NCBI GenBank assembly: GCA_043228905.1
Contig: JBHGNT010000004.1
Coordinates: 4,588,001-4,652,000 of the forward strand
Length of the DNA: 64,000 nucleotides
Origin: Azolla caroliniana
Lineage: Eukaryota > Polypodiophyta
Reading direction: 5' to 3'
The notes beneath the pieces were generated by a model, which searched no databases, was not told the DNA's origin, and worked only from the letters and a program-made list of their open reading frames with translations. The position numbers and the translations under genes are program-made. Each line of letters begins with the position of its first letter. Within the stretch, counting starts at the first letter, position 1. Of this stretch, positions 45,188 through 57,225 are shown piece after piece.

Positions 45188-45995
45188 TCACTTTTTTTGT
45201 TCCCCATGAGAGATTAAAGTTTTATCTATCTCTTGGTTGTACCTAAGAGGAGGTAGATTATTAATGTCTAGAACATTTTTGAAAAGCCAACTTATTACAG
45301 TACTATACCGGGAGCTAGTATCTCTAGACTCATAGAGTGTTTGAGATGCATTGAAAGCTTGGTGAGAGATCCTTTCTTGTGGTTGGCTATGTATCCTATT
45401 AATAAAAACTACTAGCATCGGGGGTGGAGTGAACTATGCCCTAATGGTTGCATGTGGCATTGTTGATTTGCTTTGGATTTGGCATGATAGCATCGTGACC
45501 AATGGCCTCTGTAATTGCGACCACATAAAAGGTGATGGCCCTAGACCCAAAATTATCACAACATATATGAGGGAAAGGGTCACTAATGAGTCAAAGAGCC
45601 CTTTGTTCATGGCTCTTGGAAGTATGTGTGGTGGCATTGTCTCTCTAAGAGTGAGAGGAACACGTATCCTCTTGTTAGTCTATCTTTGGTTGCATGTGTC
45701 ATAATTTTTTTTCCTAATTGAGCACTAAAAGTGACTCCACGATGTACATATGATTAGACTACTTCAACTTGTCGATTAGAGAGCGTTAGGGTACATTTAG
45801 TCCTAACCCCAACATATGTGTAGAAGGTAAGGGCTTTCATTTTCCCCAGATTCACCATCAATCCTCTTTGTGTCCAAAAGCCATCTAAGGCGTTAAGGTA
45901 AACTTATATAGGTCATTTTTAGACTCGAAGAGTAAATTTATATTGTCTCCATAAAGTAGGATATTGACTTGTGTACCCCCTAAGTCAACTCCAAT
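45188..45995 (-). pseudogene. LINE-5: decayed non-LTR RT fragment
   Basis: On the minus strand from 45995 one reads TQVNILLYGDNINLLFES, then ALDGFWTQRGLMVNLGK and QVEVV...GVTFSAQ. Further left come AKDRLTRGY-like and LLERQCHHTYFQEP blocks, ending with ASQTLYESRD at about 45340. This is an RT palm-to-thumb region. The catalytic YADD-type motif is YGDN, so it is dead. Several stops and frameshifts. Confidence 0.7.
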
Positions 45996-48640
45996 AAAGG
46001 GGTTTTGTGTGTATGTGTGTATGTATACATGTATGTATGTATAAACCATATATTGTACGAGAGAGAGAGAGCCTCTGATAAAGGTTGGGATCGTGCTTTA
46101 GTTATGGTTATCTAGAGAGAGGAGATACGACACAAACCACCTTAGAACAAAAATAAGGAAGGGGACTTTGGCACTAATCATCAGGTTCTATATTATGTTG
46201 TTTGGCATTGTGTTCTAGTCTAAAACAATGCTAAAAAATTGTAGGTCATGTTTAGTGTGGCCCGTCTATTGTAATGTTTGGTACCGATATTTATTTAGTA
46301 CTATTATTGGTTGTATACATACCTCAATATGATGAATAGAGTTTGGAGAGGAGTTGAAATTGCTACCTTAGTCAATTATCTCAACACTAAGTTATTAATT
46401 ATGGATGTTTGTAGATTTAACGTTATGATGAATCTAGATGATGGGCAAGATCTATTGCAATATATGTTAGCTAAACATTTTGGGGAAATAATGCAAGGTC
46501 AAATGGCTTATTTGAGTTCATTCATAGAAAAACTAATTGTGTTCATGTTCATGCAAAGGGTGGCCTTTCTCATGATATTCTACATTACACAATCGTTTTT
46601 ATATTTAATAAAAGAACAAAAGATTGACATTGTTGACTCCTAAGTCCTAACACATAGTATACATTGTGTGTCCTCATCCTTCCCATTTACATTGACAATT
46701 GTAATTATTTTTTTGATGATGGAAAGTGTTTATAGCAAATTGCCACATACATTATGTGGAATGCTATATAATTTCTATCGTGTCACAAGACAAGTATTTG
46801 TATACAAAGTTATGCTCAAATATAGGAAGCAGTTCTGAAGGAAATGAAACAATAAAGAGGCCTCAGCCTTATTTACACATGAATACCTTTTGTTTTAAGT
46901 TTGGCTTAGTATAGCCCTTAACAAACTTAACGAGATTTCTTTATTCATGGCTTCAAATGCATTTTCCCTTTATACTTTGGATTCCCCTCCCTATGTGACC
47001 ATATATTTATTTGTTTGTAGCGGAAACTCACTCAATGCCAATTGGTCTTTTAGAACGGTAAAGGGAGGGAAACCAAACACATTCAAGATGGAAAATGAAG
47101 ACATCTGATTTGTATGCACATCCAATGATCTACCTTTTTCATTTTCTATATACATATCATGTGAAGCATTAAATGCCTTTGCTCGTTACTACATACCCAT
47201 AAAAGTTGAGTGGGGTCATTGCTTAGGGAGTGGTTGTTAAAATGAGAAAGATGATGTAAGAATAAAGGGTAGAGAGAAAACTCTCATGAATGGCAAGGAA
47301 TGGATTATAGAGTATGAATTCTTATATTAGATTGACACTGGAAACCATCTTTCAAAGTTAGACAAGATGGCATTTCATCGGTAATGCAAGATCAAACACT
47401 GTGTCCCAAGGAATTAAACGTTGCTCGAGGGAATGTCGTCCACACTTCTATAAGTATTTGAAAATTGTTTAGTACGGTAAGACTCGAGACAAAGTAAATT
47501 AATAAATCAATAAAAAATATTAAAACCTCCAAATGTGCCATCCACTGATTTCAAGATTGTAAATCATATTTTATGAGTTCCTAGTCATACTCACATTTAG
47601 TGATTTAGTTGAAGTCCTTAGTAGCAACCTTTTTTCCCATGTTGGTCAAAGTGAACAAGGGTTCTAAATCTTTAGAACGGAGAACTCTTCATTCCCTTAG
47701 ACTTTTGAGTTCAAATGATTTATGTTTCTTTGAAAATGTGTTTCACAAAATGCATAGCATAGTTACCTCTTCTATTTTGTGGCTCAAGAACGCAACTCCT
47801 AGCAAAAAAGTCACGTCTTTAAATGAAACAAAACATAATGTATGGTCCTTGTAAATTTTATGTGGTTGTCCTAACTCGTAACTTATAATCATATTGAAAT
47901 TCTATTATAACATTTATAGTCAAACTTGAGCAAGTCTTACATAAGGACTTGTGGTTGAGGTTTCGACAAGGTCACATGACATCATTATTGTCTATTATTA
48001 GGCATGTGATTTCTAACAACAGGTTGAGTAAAATGTTCTACTTGAAACTTGTGAGGAATACTTTTATATGATTAGTAGGTCATAAACTAGAAATGACTTC
48101 CTTGCACTAGTTTAAGACATGCATTCTATTGGCTAGAAGGGGAAGAACTAGTAACTATTCTCATGAATTGCCCTTGACTTTACCAATATTTTGTAGTGTA
48201 GTCTTTAATTCTTTGGATGGGGTTCTGATTTAGGACAAAAACTGGCAGGTTCTTTATTGGAACTTGTCACGTATTGCTTTATGAGTAGAATTTGGAATAG
48301 AAAATTTAGGGGAAATTATAGAATTTGTTGAGGTCGGAGCATCTTCCTTAGGGTTTTTCCTCCTCTAAGATTTCAAATGGGATTTACACACTTAGGTTGG
48401 TTAACAAACGAAAGATGAATTGAAATAGAGTTTCATTTCTCATTAGAACCAAGGGAAACTTGATTGTTTAGATGCTCCCCTAAACCTACGAAAATTGGTT
48501 GAAACTAATTATTAGTTGATTAATAGTTTTATTAAACCACGATATAAGGTAACTACAAAGTAATCAATAGGGTTGGGTTGGTGAGGAGCACGTCTAGAGA
48601 GGGTGGGGGTGGGTCGGGACGTTTTGTAATTTACCGTGGA
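45996..48640. other. AT-rich intergenic DNA with unassigned ORFs
   Basis: Short TATG/GTAT and GA repeats lie at about 46007-46072. The longest ORF is 46311-46643 (+, 110 codons); it has no recognised motif, AT-rich codons and no clear promoter, and I do not call it a gene. Otherwise nothing is recognised. Confidence 0.45.
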
Positions 48641-48656
48641 CATGGTTTATTGTCCA

Positions 48657-48720
48657 TATGTATGTATGTATGTATGTTACATGTAATAATGTATGTATGT
48701 ATGTATGTATGTATGTATGT
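48657..48720. repeat. (TATG)n microsatellite
   Basis: About 15 TATG units with one interruption (ttacatgtaataatg). Confidence 0.95.
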
Positions 48721-48829
48721 AGTTTGATCTGAACATCCCTGGCGATACGGCAGTGAAGGTACCATTAATTGGGGTTTGCGGGGCCTACATCTTATTGAGA
48801 GCTGACATACATACATTCTTACAGAGGCA

Positions 48830-49101
48830 ACATACATACATACATACATAACATGCATACATACATACATAACATACATACATGCATACATACACATAGC
48901 ATACATACATAACATACATACATACATGCATACATACACATAGCATACATACATAACATGCATACATGCATACATACATGAATACATACATACATGAATA
49001 CATACATAGCATACATACATACATACATAACATGCATACATACATAACATACATACATGCATACATACATACATAACATACATACATAGCATACATACAT
49101 T
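48830..49101. repeat. (CATA)n microsatellite, reverse complement of the tract at 48657
   Basis: Long ACAT/CATG compound array with regular 'ataacatgc' and 'atagcatac' interruptions. It faces the TATG tract across about 110 bp, so the two could pair as a large imperfect hairpin. The Cys/Met/Tyr-rich ORFs on the minus strand come from this array. Confidence 0.95.
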
Positions 49102-49397
49102 CTGCCTTCTTTTTTTTTTAACTTACTCCTCTGTCCACCCCACATCATTAAAACCCATTCATTCTCTCTGTCTTCTCTGTATCTCTCTGTCACAATATTA
49201 TTTCTGTCTGTGTTACACAGTAAGCTCCCCTTGTTTTGGCTGTTCCATCTTTCTCTTCTCCTCCCCCCTCCCCTTCCTTTCTCCTGCTAATCTGTCTAAA
49301 TCTTCCATATCTAGCTGCTGTAGCTTAAGCTTAGTAGCATTACTAACACCTTTGTCTCTGTCTCTGTCTCTGGCATTCATCCATTCGTTTGAGAGCT

Positions 49398-50255
49398 ATG
49401 GCGTCCTCCACCTCCACCTCCTCCTCCTGCTCCATCCTCCTCCTCCTTGCCTTCCTTCTTCTTCTCTCCTCGGCTAGCTTCTCTCTTCATCCCTCTGCTC
49501 TATTTGCAGCAGAAGCAGCATCGACACCATCATCAGTAACAACAACAACAGCAGCAGCAGCAGATTGCACGAGCATTGTGACGGCGCTCTCCGCATGCGC
49601 ATCGGCACTCACCTCCTCAGCGGCGGCTCCAGACGCCAGTTGCTGCAATCCCCTGCAATCCGTGATCACCAACACCACCAAGCTCTCCTGCCTCTGCTCC
49701 TACCTCCAAAACTCTGCCTACACCTCCACAATCCAGTCCGCGCTCAAGCTCCCTGCTGAGTGCAAGCTCTCCATTGTTGTTAGCCAAGATAACTGCACCT
49801 CCACCTCCACCTCCACCCCCTCCACTAGTACTGGTAAACTCCCCCCCCCCCCCCCCCCCCATTTACACCATTCCCCGTTCCTGTTTTAGATCTGCTGTTC
49901 CACTTTCCCCCATCTTTAACGCTGCCTAAGTTTTAACCCCATTTTTCTTTTCTGTCTCTGTTAATGCCAGGTTCTACTCCTTCCACCCCCACCCCTGCTA
50001 CAGGTACAGGTAAACACTTACAATCATCACTTTCTTTTTGTATCTCTTTCTCTGATTCTCTCTCCCACCCCTCCCATTATTCAACGCTGGCTAAAGATCG
50101 CTCACGTCTTTCTTGTTTTCTTTCTTTCTTTCTGTTTTTTTTCTGTTTTAATGACAGGTTCCCCGAACATGGATTCTAATTCCGCCGTCCCCGCTTTCTC
50201 TATTCGCAACTTTCCCCTGTTCGCTCTCTTGATCATGGTTGCGTTTCTCATGTAA
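49398..50255 (+). CDS. GPI-anchored non-specific lipid-transfer protein (LTPG type)
   Basis: Three exons: 49398-49833, 49971-50009, 50158-50255 (573 nt, 190 residues). Residues 1 to about 39 form a signal peptide with a Leu-rich core. The eight-cysteine motif is complete: Cys57, 67, 82, 83, 98, 100, 122 and 133 (C-9-C-14-CC-14-CXC-21-C-10-C). A Thr/Ser/Pro linker follows, then a hydrophobic tail (FPLFALLIMVAFLM) typical of a GPI-attachment signal. LTPG proteins sit on the outer plasma membrane and help export cuticle or wall lipids. The start is the ATG at 49398. The short middle exon is flanked by two phase-1 introns and encodes only linker. The 5' flank is CT-rich. Confidence 0.92.
49841..49860. 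repeat. Poly-C run (20 bases) seven bases into LTPG intron 1
   Basis: The intron starts gtaaact followed by 20 C, right beside the 5' splice site. Confidence 0.95.
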
Positions 50256-52091
50256 TTTGCATCCGCGCTGCTTACAAGGCGAATCATCGCTCTTTTGAAT
50301 CTCTGTATCCAGATAGATTACACACAAACCCCCGTTTTTTAATGCCTCATTTAGGAAGGGCAGCTAGCACTCTAATTCGTTTCGAATTTTGATCAGATTT
50401 TTGGATAACGCCCTCTCATATCTTAATGTTAATGATTTTGGTTATGTTCTATTACTGTGAAACATGCATTCGAAATCAATACGCTCACAGTGCCTTCTCA
50501 TCATATGGCCACCACACTCTCGTTAAGTCGCCTGTTTCTTGCGATCTTCCTTCTTGTTGAGAATCAGAAGAATTATGGAAACGTAATCAGTGATTTTGAT
50601 TCACCTTGTTAGCTCAATGTTTTATATTTGGATTGGTGAGAGCATTCATTCTGTCGAATTTAATCTAAAACTGTGAATGAGCTAATGCGGATTTTGTTTT
50701 GGGTGATGAGGAAATCTTGGAGGCAAGCTATGGAAGAATCACTTTAAGAAATGGCATGCAAATTGCATTTCATTCGTTTATATATGCCACTTTCTACTAG
50801 ATCCACCATTTTTCAATGGGATTTGTTATTATATCAATGTTAATGTTAGTCGATGAAATTGTTGCTTTTCATCAGTAAAGTGTTTTGGGTGGGAAGGCTC
50901 TTTTACTCGGTGTAAGAGGGTTAAAATCATGTGGTACAATCTTATGATTGTTTGCCTCTGCATTTTGTTTTTTTCCAACCCCTCAATCTCCTCAGAATTG
51001 CGGTAATTTTTAAGGTGATAGATTTTTACTGTTTACCCGAGTAAGTGACTTTCATCAATGTTCTTATGTAGCAATGTCGAGAATAGGCACCACCAACAGC
51101 TCTAATGCTACCTAGAACCTATAAAGCATTGATTGTGCCATTCATTATTGCGATCATTTCATATCTCAATGACATCGACAATCCAAAGAGGGTTTTATAA
51201 GGTGTGATGCATTGGGAAAGGTCATTCTTTTGTTTATGTATTGATGGAAGGGCCCATGGATAAAGTGAGAAAAATGAATTCGTGTGCTCTTATAGATATT
51301 TGTTTCTTATAGATATTTGTTTCTGCATCCCTGTACATAATCCCTGTGCCAAGCTTTGATTTTGTTACTTTTGAGTAGTAATGTTCGTATATGTTCAATG
51401 CTTCTTTGAATGTGGTGCAATGATTATGTTGATCGGCAATTAGTAGCCTTAATTGTGTTATTTGAGGGCACATATGCACCCAAATCCCTCTACCTAATGT
51501 TGTTTTTCAAGAGATGGGAGATAACATAATAGTGATGTGGCTAATCTTCCATTTTTTTTTCTAATGTTGCATGTCATGTGCAAGATGATATGACAACATA
51601 ATGTAGCTAAATTTCCACCCTTTTGTCCAACATATAACCCTATGTATCAAGTGTCTATATGCTAGTTTATGTATGCTTCTACCATTCTATGCACCAAGCT
51701 CTTTAAGTTATGCTATCCCCATGCTATAGTTATCTTGCTTCCATATGTACCTTGCATTGAGTATGGACCTACAATTAGACAGGTCACATGTCCACGTGCC
51801 AAACAAATACCTAAGCTTATTGATCTTGCCTTAGTAGGTACTCCACAAGTAGAGCTATTGGGACCGAATAATTGTATTGTTGTTGTTTCGTATCCATGTA
51901 AGTGACACAAGGTAAGCTTTGTGGAGTAGTGGCTCTATTTATAAAATTATGGAAATGTAGCCATCTAATGATGTAAACACTTTGCGATTTTCTATTTGCT
52001 TGGGAAAAATTTTAAAACGCATATCCGCATGGCAGGTGATGATGGTACAATGAAAGGATTTGTAAGCTTGGACAAAGAAATTTGTTCATAG
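50256..52091. other. Intergenic DNA downstream of the LTPG gene
   Basis: Presumed 3' UTR at the left edge, then AT-rich sequence. A 20-base direct repeat (ttatagatatttgtttct, 51292-51325) is visible. No gene recognised. Confidence 0.5.
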
Positions 52092-52249
52092 TGTGGTGTG
52101 CATGTGTTCCTTTGTGCCACCCTTTTAGCGCACCCTTTTTAGCACGCATGTAGCTAAGCCAACCCAAATGGGTGCATTTGTATCGACTAAATTGAGCAAG
52201 AAGTAAGAAGTTAAGGAGGCTGGTTTTGATCTCTTATATGCATTTCACA
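52092..52249 (+). repeat. 5' LTR (158 bp) of the short-LTR element
   Basis: Roughly 90% identical to 53807-53966. Confidence 0.85.
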
Positions 52250-53276
52250 TATTGGTGGAGATGACGGGCACATATTGGTTGAGATGCGGTGTACTCTTGC
52301 GACATCCTTAATCAGGTCTTCAAGGTCTTCTTCTGATTTACATTCTTCATGTTCCTGTGTTTCATTATGTATGTTTGTTCCTTCTCTTCCTTGGACATTA
52401 TCTTCTTGGAAACCTTTTGGTATTGCTTCTGTTGTTGCAGAGATAATGAACTCCCCTCAGATACCACCATGGTTGCTAAGCTTCACAAGATTCCTTCAAC
52501 GGGAAGTTTATGTCTATTGGTGGAGTAAAATTTTAGTCACTAACACCTTGTTCATGGTTTCCCTTGTTCATAGTTTCCCAACTCCATCCCGTCGCCTCCA
52601 AATCTGATACCCCTATGCAGCCTAAGTTCACGTAGCCTCATGAGCAGCCACCTCTACTCTTGAAAGTCCTCTCCAACATTATGCTTCAAATTAGCTCTTG
52701 AAACTGGCCTCTAGGGTGCTGATGGAAGAGCCAACCCCACATGTTCAAGCGTTCTCCTCTTCAATCACTCCACCCACACCATCTTGTTAGACTCTGGTAA
52801 TAGTATCTCTTCCATTAGCGCCGGCATTAGTTCACCAATTAGGCCTCCCGACATCCACCGCTCCCTCCATCCAAGTCCTTTTTGGCGATCACCAACATCT
52901 ATAACACTCTCGCACGCAAGCCCATTGCACCGTCACCTTAGGGAATCTCACTTTCTCACACCACTTTTATGTCTTGCCCCACCAACTCTGCCCCCTCACC
53001 TTAGGGTGCGATTGGTTCCTCAAGCGTCGCACTATAATTGATTTCACTTCCCATCAACTTCTTGTCCCACGAGCTCCCTCGATCCCCCTCCTACACGATA
53101 GCCCTCTTGTCTCCCACCTCAGCCAAGTCCAGGTGGCCCTCAGTCCACAAAAGCAATTGATCTCTATCTGTCAATTGCTAGCTCGTTTTTTGTCACTAGC
53201 CCCGTCCAACTATTACCTTATTAGGGCCACCAGTTCCATAGGGATGTCCTCAACGTCGTTACAGCTCAACTAGGTG

Positions 53277-53680
53277 TCCAACAAGTGTTTACATCCCCAT
53301 ACCATCCTTAGACAAATGGCCTCACCGAATGTCTCAATAAGACCCTCAAGAAGGAGATTGCTACTTACACCAATCCATGCCACAAAACCTGGCCGACATC
53401 TACAATACATCCGCACAGGTGTTGACACGAATCAACCCTTTTCAAGCACTCTATGGACGTGACCCTCGCCTCCTACCAGAATTGTCCATTGATGTCCATT
53501 CCAAACCTGCCAACATGGATAATGCCACTTGGGGGCTCTATCTCCAACAAATGCTCCCCCTCCTTCGACAAGCCAGCTCTTGAAACCTACAACTCGCACA
53601 ACAACGCCAAAAGCACCAAGGGATTTGGCTCGTTCACTATAGTTCGTGCCATCAGATCCATTACGTACTTGCTCTGACGT
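53277..53680 (+). pseudogene. Integrase remnant of the short-LTR element
   Basis: TNGLTECLNKTLKKEIATY, followed in other frames by TSAQVLTRINPFQALYGRDP and NATWGLYLQQMLPLL: the catalytic Glu region and the tail of a Gypsy integrase, with frameshifts. Confidence 0.75.
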
Positions 53681-53806
53681 AATACCAATGACTAGTTCAC
53701 CTCCGCCCATGTTGCCCACATCAAGCCCTATGTCACCCTAGGCCCATCTTCTGACCCCCGTCCTTTCCCCATGTGGTAAAACTCCTTGTTTCTCTCAGGG
53801 GGGAAA

Positions 53807-53966
53807 TGTGGTGTGCATGTGTTCCTTTGTGCTAACCTTTTAGCACACCCTTTTTAGCATGCATGTGGCTAAGCAAACCCAAATGGGTGTCTTTGTATCG
53901 ACTATAATTTGAGCAAGAAGTAAGAAGCTAAGGAGGTTGGTTTTGATCTCTTATGTGCATTTCACA
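53807..53966 (+). repeat. 3' LTR (160 bp) of the short-LTR element
   Basis: Begins directly after caggggggaaa; TG...CA ends. Confidence 0.85.
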
Positions 53967-54026
53967 ATAGACATGAGTCATGACTTGTATGTGGAAAAAA
54001 AGGAATGACATTTACGTTTTCTTAAT

Positions 54027-54617
54027 TGTTACCCATATAGGTGTACGAGAGGGTTTGGTGTAATGTGGAAAGTGGTGTGTAAGGTGTAATATGAAATGTG
54101 AATGTGTGAGTGTTAGGTGGGGTAAGTAGGTGTACCTACGTCCATTTGGCTTTTGTAATGATTAGATCTTATTCTATTTAAACCCCACCCCCCCCACAAT
54201 CTTTTTAAACCGTCAACGACTTTACCACAATGGACAAGCCGATTGGTGTGTGATCCAATCGTGCAATATGCTGACTGAACGAGAAGGTTCGTGTCAAGCC
54301 AGCTCCGATCGAAGTTATCGACCGTAGAGCAGTAATCTAGTTGAGGGATTTTCGACCGTCGAGTGAAGACCGATGGAGTTTCCGGTCAATGCGTTTTTGG
54401 CATGGGATTTGTGGGATTGACGTGCAATGCACTGTCCCACGGGCGTGCCAGGTGTTACTCGTATAGGTGTACGGGAGGGTTAGGTGTAATGTGGAAGGTG
54501 GTGTGTAAGGTGTAATATGAAATGTGTAAGGTGTAGTGCTAGGTGGGGTAAGTAGGTGTACCTATGTCCATTCGGCTTTTGTAATGATTAGATCTTATTC
54601 TATTTAAACCCCACCCA
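54027..54617 (+). mobile_element. TRIM-like pair of 165-bp direct repeats
   Basis: 54027-54190 and 54453-54616 share about 90% identity. Both start TGTTAC and contain TATTTAAACCCCACCC at the end (a TATA-like box). They are 426 bp apart, with no ORF between. The 25 bases just before the second copy (gcactgtcccacgggcgtgcc...) recur at 56709 just before the Gypsy LTR at 56732, as expected for an internal end next to a 3' LTR. No target duplication was found. Confidence 0.6.
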
Positions 54618-54636
54618 TGGGGTATGAAAAAAGAAG

Positions 54637-56572
54637 ATGATTGTTCGGTTAGCACGATGGATGTTGCTCCTTCAGGAGTTCGATTTCGAGATTCAACACC
54701 GACCAAGAGTTCAACACGCGATTGCTGACTATCTTAGCCGCTTGGAAACGGGAGAACCACCGGACCAGGAATACAGTGACTTACCGGACGCCGCCCTATT
54801 CTCCATCGACACAACACCCATCGAGTCTGATCCTAATGACGCTTGGATCACCGAAATGACACAATTCCTAAGTACGGGACTTCCCCTGGACCACCTCACA
54901 ATTGACGCTCGAAAACGATTAACAGTCTGAAGCCGTAATTTCTGTCTATTCACAACGCCTCGGATGGCATCTGGAGGCGCACGGAATCGCGAGCGGGCAT
55001 TATGCAGGAGACGTCACAGCCCGAAAAATCTGGCAAAGTGGGCTCTAGTGGCCGACCACGAAAAAGGATGCTCATGATTTTTGTAAAAAATGTGATCTTT
55101 GTCAACGGATGGGACAACCAAATGACCACGATCGCATGCCTCACCAGCCGATCCTTCCCTTGGAACCATTCAAAAAATGGGGTTTGGATTTCGTAGGCCC
55201 TTTTAAACCCCCCGCCACACGCACCGGAAACAAATATATACTAGTCGCAACTAATTACTGTACGAAATGGGTTGAAGCAAAAACGCTTCGAGATAACATG
55301 GTAGCATCAACCGCAAAATTCATTTACGAAAATTTATGGTGCCGTTTTGGTTGTCCAATCAAGCTAGTAAGTGGTCAAGGAGGACACTTCATCAATCATC
55401 TCATATGCGAATTAACCGCCCACTACGCCGTTGTACACAAGAAAAGCACCCCGTACTACCCCCAAGCTAATGGTCTTGCCGAATCTACAAATAAAACCCT
55501 TTAGACCATTCTTAAGAAAATCGTCAATGAGAATCGCATGGATTGGGATGATAAACTACACAGTGCTTTATGGGCTTATCTCACAACCTATAAAATCAGT
55601 ATCGGCTCAACGCCTTTTCGGCTGGCTTTCGGATTAGAAGTTGTAATGCCAATTGAATTCCAAGTACCTAGCTTACGATTGCAAATAGCCGAATGATTAC
55701 CGGAAGCAGAATCCGAACACCAACGTCTGGTCCAATTGCTCGAACTCGAAGAACAACGGATTACCAGTCTGGTTCAATTGGAGCACGACCGTAGACGAAG
55801 GAAAGCCTTCGTCGACCAACATTGTCAGATACCGGACAAAACTTTTGAAATCGGGCAACCGGTCCTGGTTTTTCAAACAAAACTCGAGGTTATGCCCGAC
55901 AAGCTTCAATTCCGATGGACAGGGCCTTTCTGGATCATCGACACATACAACGACACCCTCATTGAGGAATTCAACGACGATCAAATGTTGTTGACGATCA
56001 AAACGGAGCTACAAGACTTGAACGATAATGCCCCGAAACAACTTGGCGAAGTCGACGAACGAACAATGAAGCCGGACAACCACACCCCAACCTCCCCGAT
56101 ATTACAAAGCAACGAAAAAAATGAGCTTGCCACAGACATTTCGGCCAAAAACACCAACGCACCACGACCTGACCCCGCCCCGCGACCATTCCAAAGGATA
56201 CCGGACAAAACTTTTGAAATCGGGCAACCGGTCCTGGTTTTTCAAACAAAACTCGGGGTTATGCCCGACAAGCTTCAATTCCGATGGACAGGGCCTTTCT
56301 GGATCATCGACACGTACAACGGCACCCTCATTGAGGAATTCAACGACGATCAAATGTTGTTGACAATCAAAACGGAGCTACAAGCCTTGAACGATAATGC
56401 CCCAAAACAACTTGGCGAAGTCGACGAACGAACAACGAAGCCGGACAACCACACCCCAACCTCCCCGATATTACAAAGCAATGACAAAAATGAGCTTGCC
56501 ACAGACATTTCGGCCAAAAACACCAACGCACCACGACCTGACCCCGCCCCGCGACCATTCCAAAGGACATAA
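54637..56572 (+). pseudogene. Gypsy RNase H end and integrase with tandemly duplicated C-terminal domain
   Basis: 54637-54930 is the RNase H C-terminus (DFEIQHRPRVQHAIADYLSR). After frameshifts, the integrase core runs from 55109 to 55504 (KWGLDFVGPFKPP, NYCTKWVEAK, LVSGQGGHF, YYPQANGLAESTNKTL). The second catalytic Asp of the usual SD-x-G block reads SGQGGHF, that is Gly-Gln instead of Asp. A stop at 55502 separates this from 55736-56572, where a GPY/F-type domain (GQPVLVFQTKL, FRWTGPFWIIDTYN) occurs twice, 123 codons apart. The KWG-D-VGP and KWVEA motifs point to the non-chromovirus Tat/Athila side. Confidence 0.8.
55829..56566 (+). repeat. 369-bp in-frame tandem duplication in the integrase C-terminus
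   Basis: Copies at 55829-56197 and 56198-56566, starting ataccggacaaaac, with only about ten differences. 369 bp is 123 codons, and the frame is open through both. Confidence 0.95.
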
Positions 56573-56731
56573 CAGCTGAACTAAACCAGGTGGAGGGAAT
56601 CCTCCACATTTTGACCGAGGATGAACTGTAATATATACTGAATTATGAATTTCAACAAAGTTTTTTATGAATTGAAAATTTCTATTTGTTGGGTTCGACA
56701 TGCCAAGGCACTGTCCCACGGGTGTGCCAGG

Positions 56732-57225
56732 TGTTGTCCGTGGGCCAAAATAGTAACATATGAGAATCACAATAGGAATTAGGTAGCGGTAGGTAAACAA
56801 CCGAACGCAATCAAACACAGCCGAAAATGTGGAAGGAGAAGGAGTGCGCCGAGGAGCATCTATATAAGGAGCAACATATCAAAGGAAGAGAGGGAGACAT
56901 ATAGGAGAGAAGTTTGAGGTTACTACATAATTAATCCTACTACAGTGTATCTGATACATTCTGGCAGATAACCGTGTAATTGTAATCACTACTCATTTTT
57001 GTAATCTAAACAATGTTGGGTCTATTTTGTGTCATTGTTCACTTTCAATAATCGTTAAGTAACCTATCTCTCTCTATCGTGTATGCATAACCCGAGGTAT
57101 CCTCTTACGTAATCTGTAGGGTGTCATCCTGTTTTGTAAAAGCGATCTGACCACCACGTACCACAATCCTTTGATCTGATTCCGGTTAGGAATCGAAGGT
57201 GTCACCTCCGGAGAGGAAGGCAACA
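56732..57225 (+). repeat. Putative 3' LTR of the Tat/Athila-like element
   Basis: Starts TGTTGTCCGTGGG and contains a TATA box (CTATATAAGG, 56860). It ends near GGCAACA at 57225. The right end is a guess, as no second LTR is in view. Confidence 0.5.

Larger units (their letters stand above)
52092..53966 (+). mobile_element. Short-LTR Gypsy derivative with internal deletion
   Basis: LTRs of only 158 and 160 bp (52092-52249, 53807-53966; TGTGGTGTGCATG...CATTTCACA) are flanked by ATAG on both sides (52088-52091, 53967-53970). A strong polypurine tract (caggggggaaa) precedes the 3' LTR. The interior keeps a protease-like LLDSGN motif (52786) and a decayed integrase region (FTSPYHP.TNGLTE.LNKTLKKEI, then NPFQALYGRDPRLLP) but no RT. 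A defective copy. Confidence 0.8.
54634..57225 (+). mobile_element. Tat/Athila-like Gypsy fragment with 3' LTR
   Basis: It carries the RNase H end, an integrase with a duplicated C-terminal domain, and a putative 3' LTR (56732-57225). The upstream gag, protease and RT are missing. The left junction abuts the TRIM-like repeat at 54617, so the element is truncated there. Confidence 0.75.

Noticed and set aside
46311-46643. 110-codon ORF as a gene
   Set aside because: AT-driven composition, no motif, no promoter or splice context that I can support.
48631-49193. Cys/Met/Tyr-rich minus-strand ORFs of 100-150 codons
   Set aside because: They are the frames of the (CATA)n microsatellite, not proteins.
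53432-53719. Minus-strand ORF of 95 codons
   Set aside because: It lies opposite the integrase remnant of the short-LTR element and has no motif of its own.
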